Source: Baffinella frigidus
Lineage: Eukaryota > Cryptophyceae > Cryptomonadales > Baffinellaceae
Direction: 5' to 3'
Length of the DNA stretch: 18,926 bases
Assembly: GCA_026770585.1 (NCBI GenBank)
Contig: MU646427.1
Coordinates: 13,635 to 32,560, forward strand
Shown in pieces: positions 18,455 through 18,926 of this stretch. The position numbers were made by a program, and so were the translations under genes. Position 1 is the stretch's first letter; the number at the start of each line of letters is the position of its first letter. The notes below the pieces were generated by a model that searched no databases, was not told the DNA's origin, and saw only the letters and a program-made list of their open reading frames with translations.

Positions 18455-18926
18455 CGACTTTTAAACTCATCAGAGAGGCTTCATGGCCACCCTAAACACT
18501 AGACGCTAGACCCTAAACCCAAAACCTGAAACCTTAAACCCTGAACCCTGAACCCTAATCCCTGAACCCTAAACCATAAACCATAAACCATAAATCATAA
18601 ACCCTAAACCCTACACCCTAAACCCAACCATAAATCATAAACCCTAAACCCTACACCCTAAACCCCAAACTCCAAACCCCAAACCCTAAACCCTAAACCC
18701 TAAACCCTAAACCCCAAACCCTAAACCCTAAACCCTAAACCCTAAACCCTAAACCCTGAACCCTGAACCCTAAATCCTTAACCCTAAATCCCAAACCCTA
18801 AACCTTAAACCTTCAACCCTCAACCCTAAACCCTAAACCCTAAACCCTAATCCCTGAACCCTGAAACCTGAACCGCAAACTTTAACCTACACCCTACACC
18901 CTAAACCCTAAACACTAAACTCTGAA
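18455..18926 (+). repeat. Telomere-like CCCTAAA array at right edge
   Basis: From about 18490 to the window end only CCCTAAA, CCATAAA, CCCTGAA and CCCCAAA heptamers. No gene. It may be a further intron or the 3' flank. Confidence 0.85.

Noticed and set aside
1-18926. A true telomere or chromosome end
   Set aside because: Arrays are short, degenerate, interleaved with exons, and present across the whole window. They behave as interstitial intronic repeats.

Overview
The window is eukaryotic nuclear DNA. It carries no prokaryotic operons, RNA genes or long open reading frames. About 90% of it is non-coding and dominated by degenerate telomere-like heptamers of the CCCTAAA/TTTAGGG type, with CCCCAAA, CCCGAAA, CCTGAAA and CCATAAA variants. 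That telomere type occurs in plants, many algae, chromerids and dinoflagellates. With very short exons, repeat-filled GT-AG introns and an RNI-type leucine-rich-repeat (LRR) product, a microbial alga or alveolate is my best guess (low confidence; no species assigned).

Reading the short open segments between splice sites gives one gene on the + strand. It enters at the left edge already open and can be followed across about 20 small exons (24-125 bp). Splice phases agree at every junction from 1-54 to 16810-16920. The product starts with about nine LRRs of roughly 28-34 residues (exons to about 10531), followed by a predicted charged, Q-rich helix or coiled coil (11366-13321), a Ser/Gly/Pro-rich linker (14010-14134), an acidic helix (15650-15712) and a basic/Ser tail with an RRAS motif (16810-16920). 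A possible terminal exon with a stop lies at 18413-18454. The product is not a protein I can name. The continuity of the LRR period and of the helical tail across unrelated introns is the main evidence for the model.

The most striking feature is in the introns. Almost every exon has one or more partial, decaying copies of itself ('echoes') in the neighbouring intron. Copies of an exon's 3' edge with its donor lie downstream, and copies of its 5' edge with its acceptor lie upstream. Examples are the 163-bp tandem array after exon 3604-3707, three in-frame 45-bp copies of the end of exon 14010-14134, two complete 60-bp exons at 10231 and 10472 that differ mostly synonymously, and about nine copies of the last recognised coding segment between 16920 and 18346.

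The introns also hold foldback or terminal-inverted-repeat elements (MITE-like), two of which interrupt exon copies; a dispersed 21-nt repeat whose core matches an LRR exon; a 200-bp GATA microsatellite; and sense-strand CCCTAAA arrays that run directly into many acceptors and could supply branch points and C-rich tracts.
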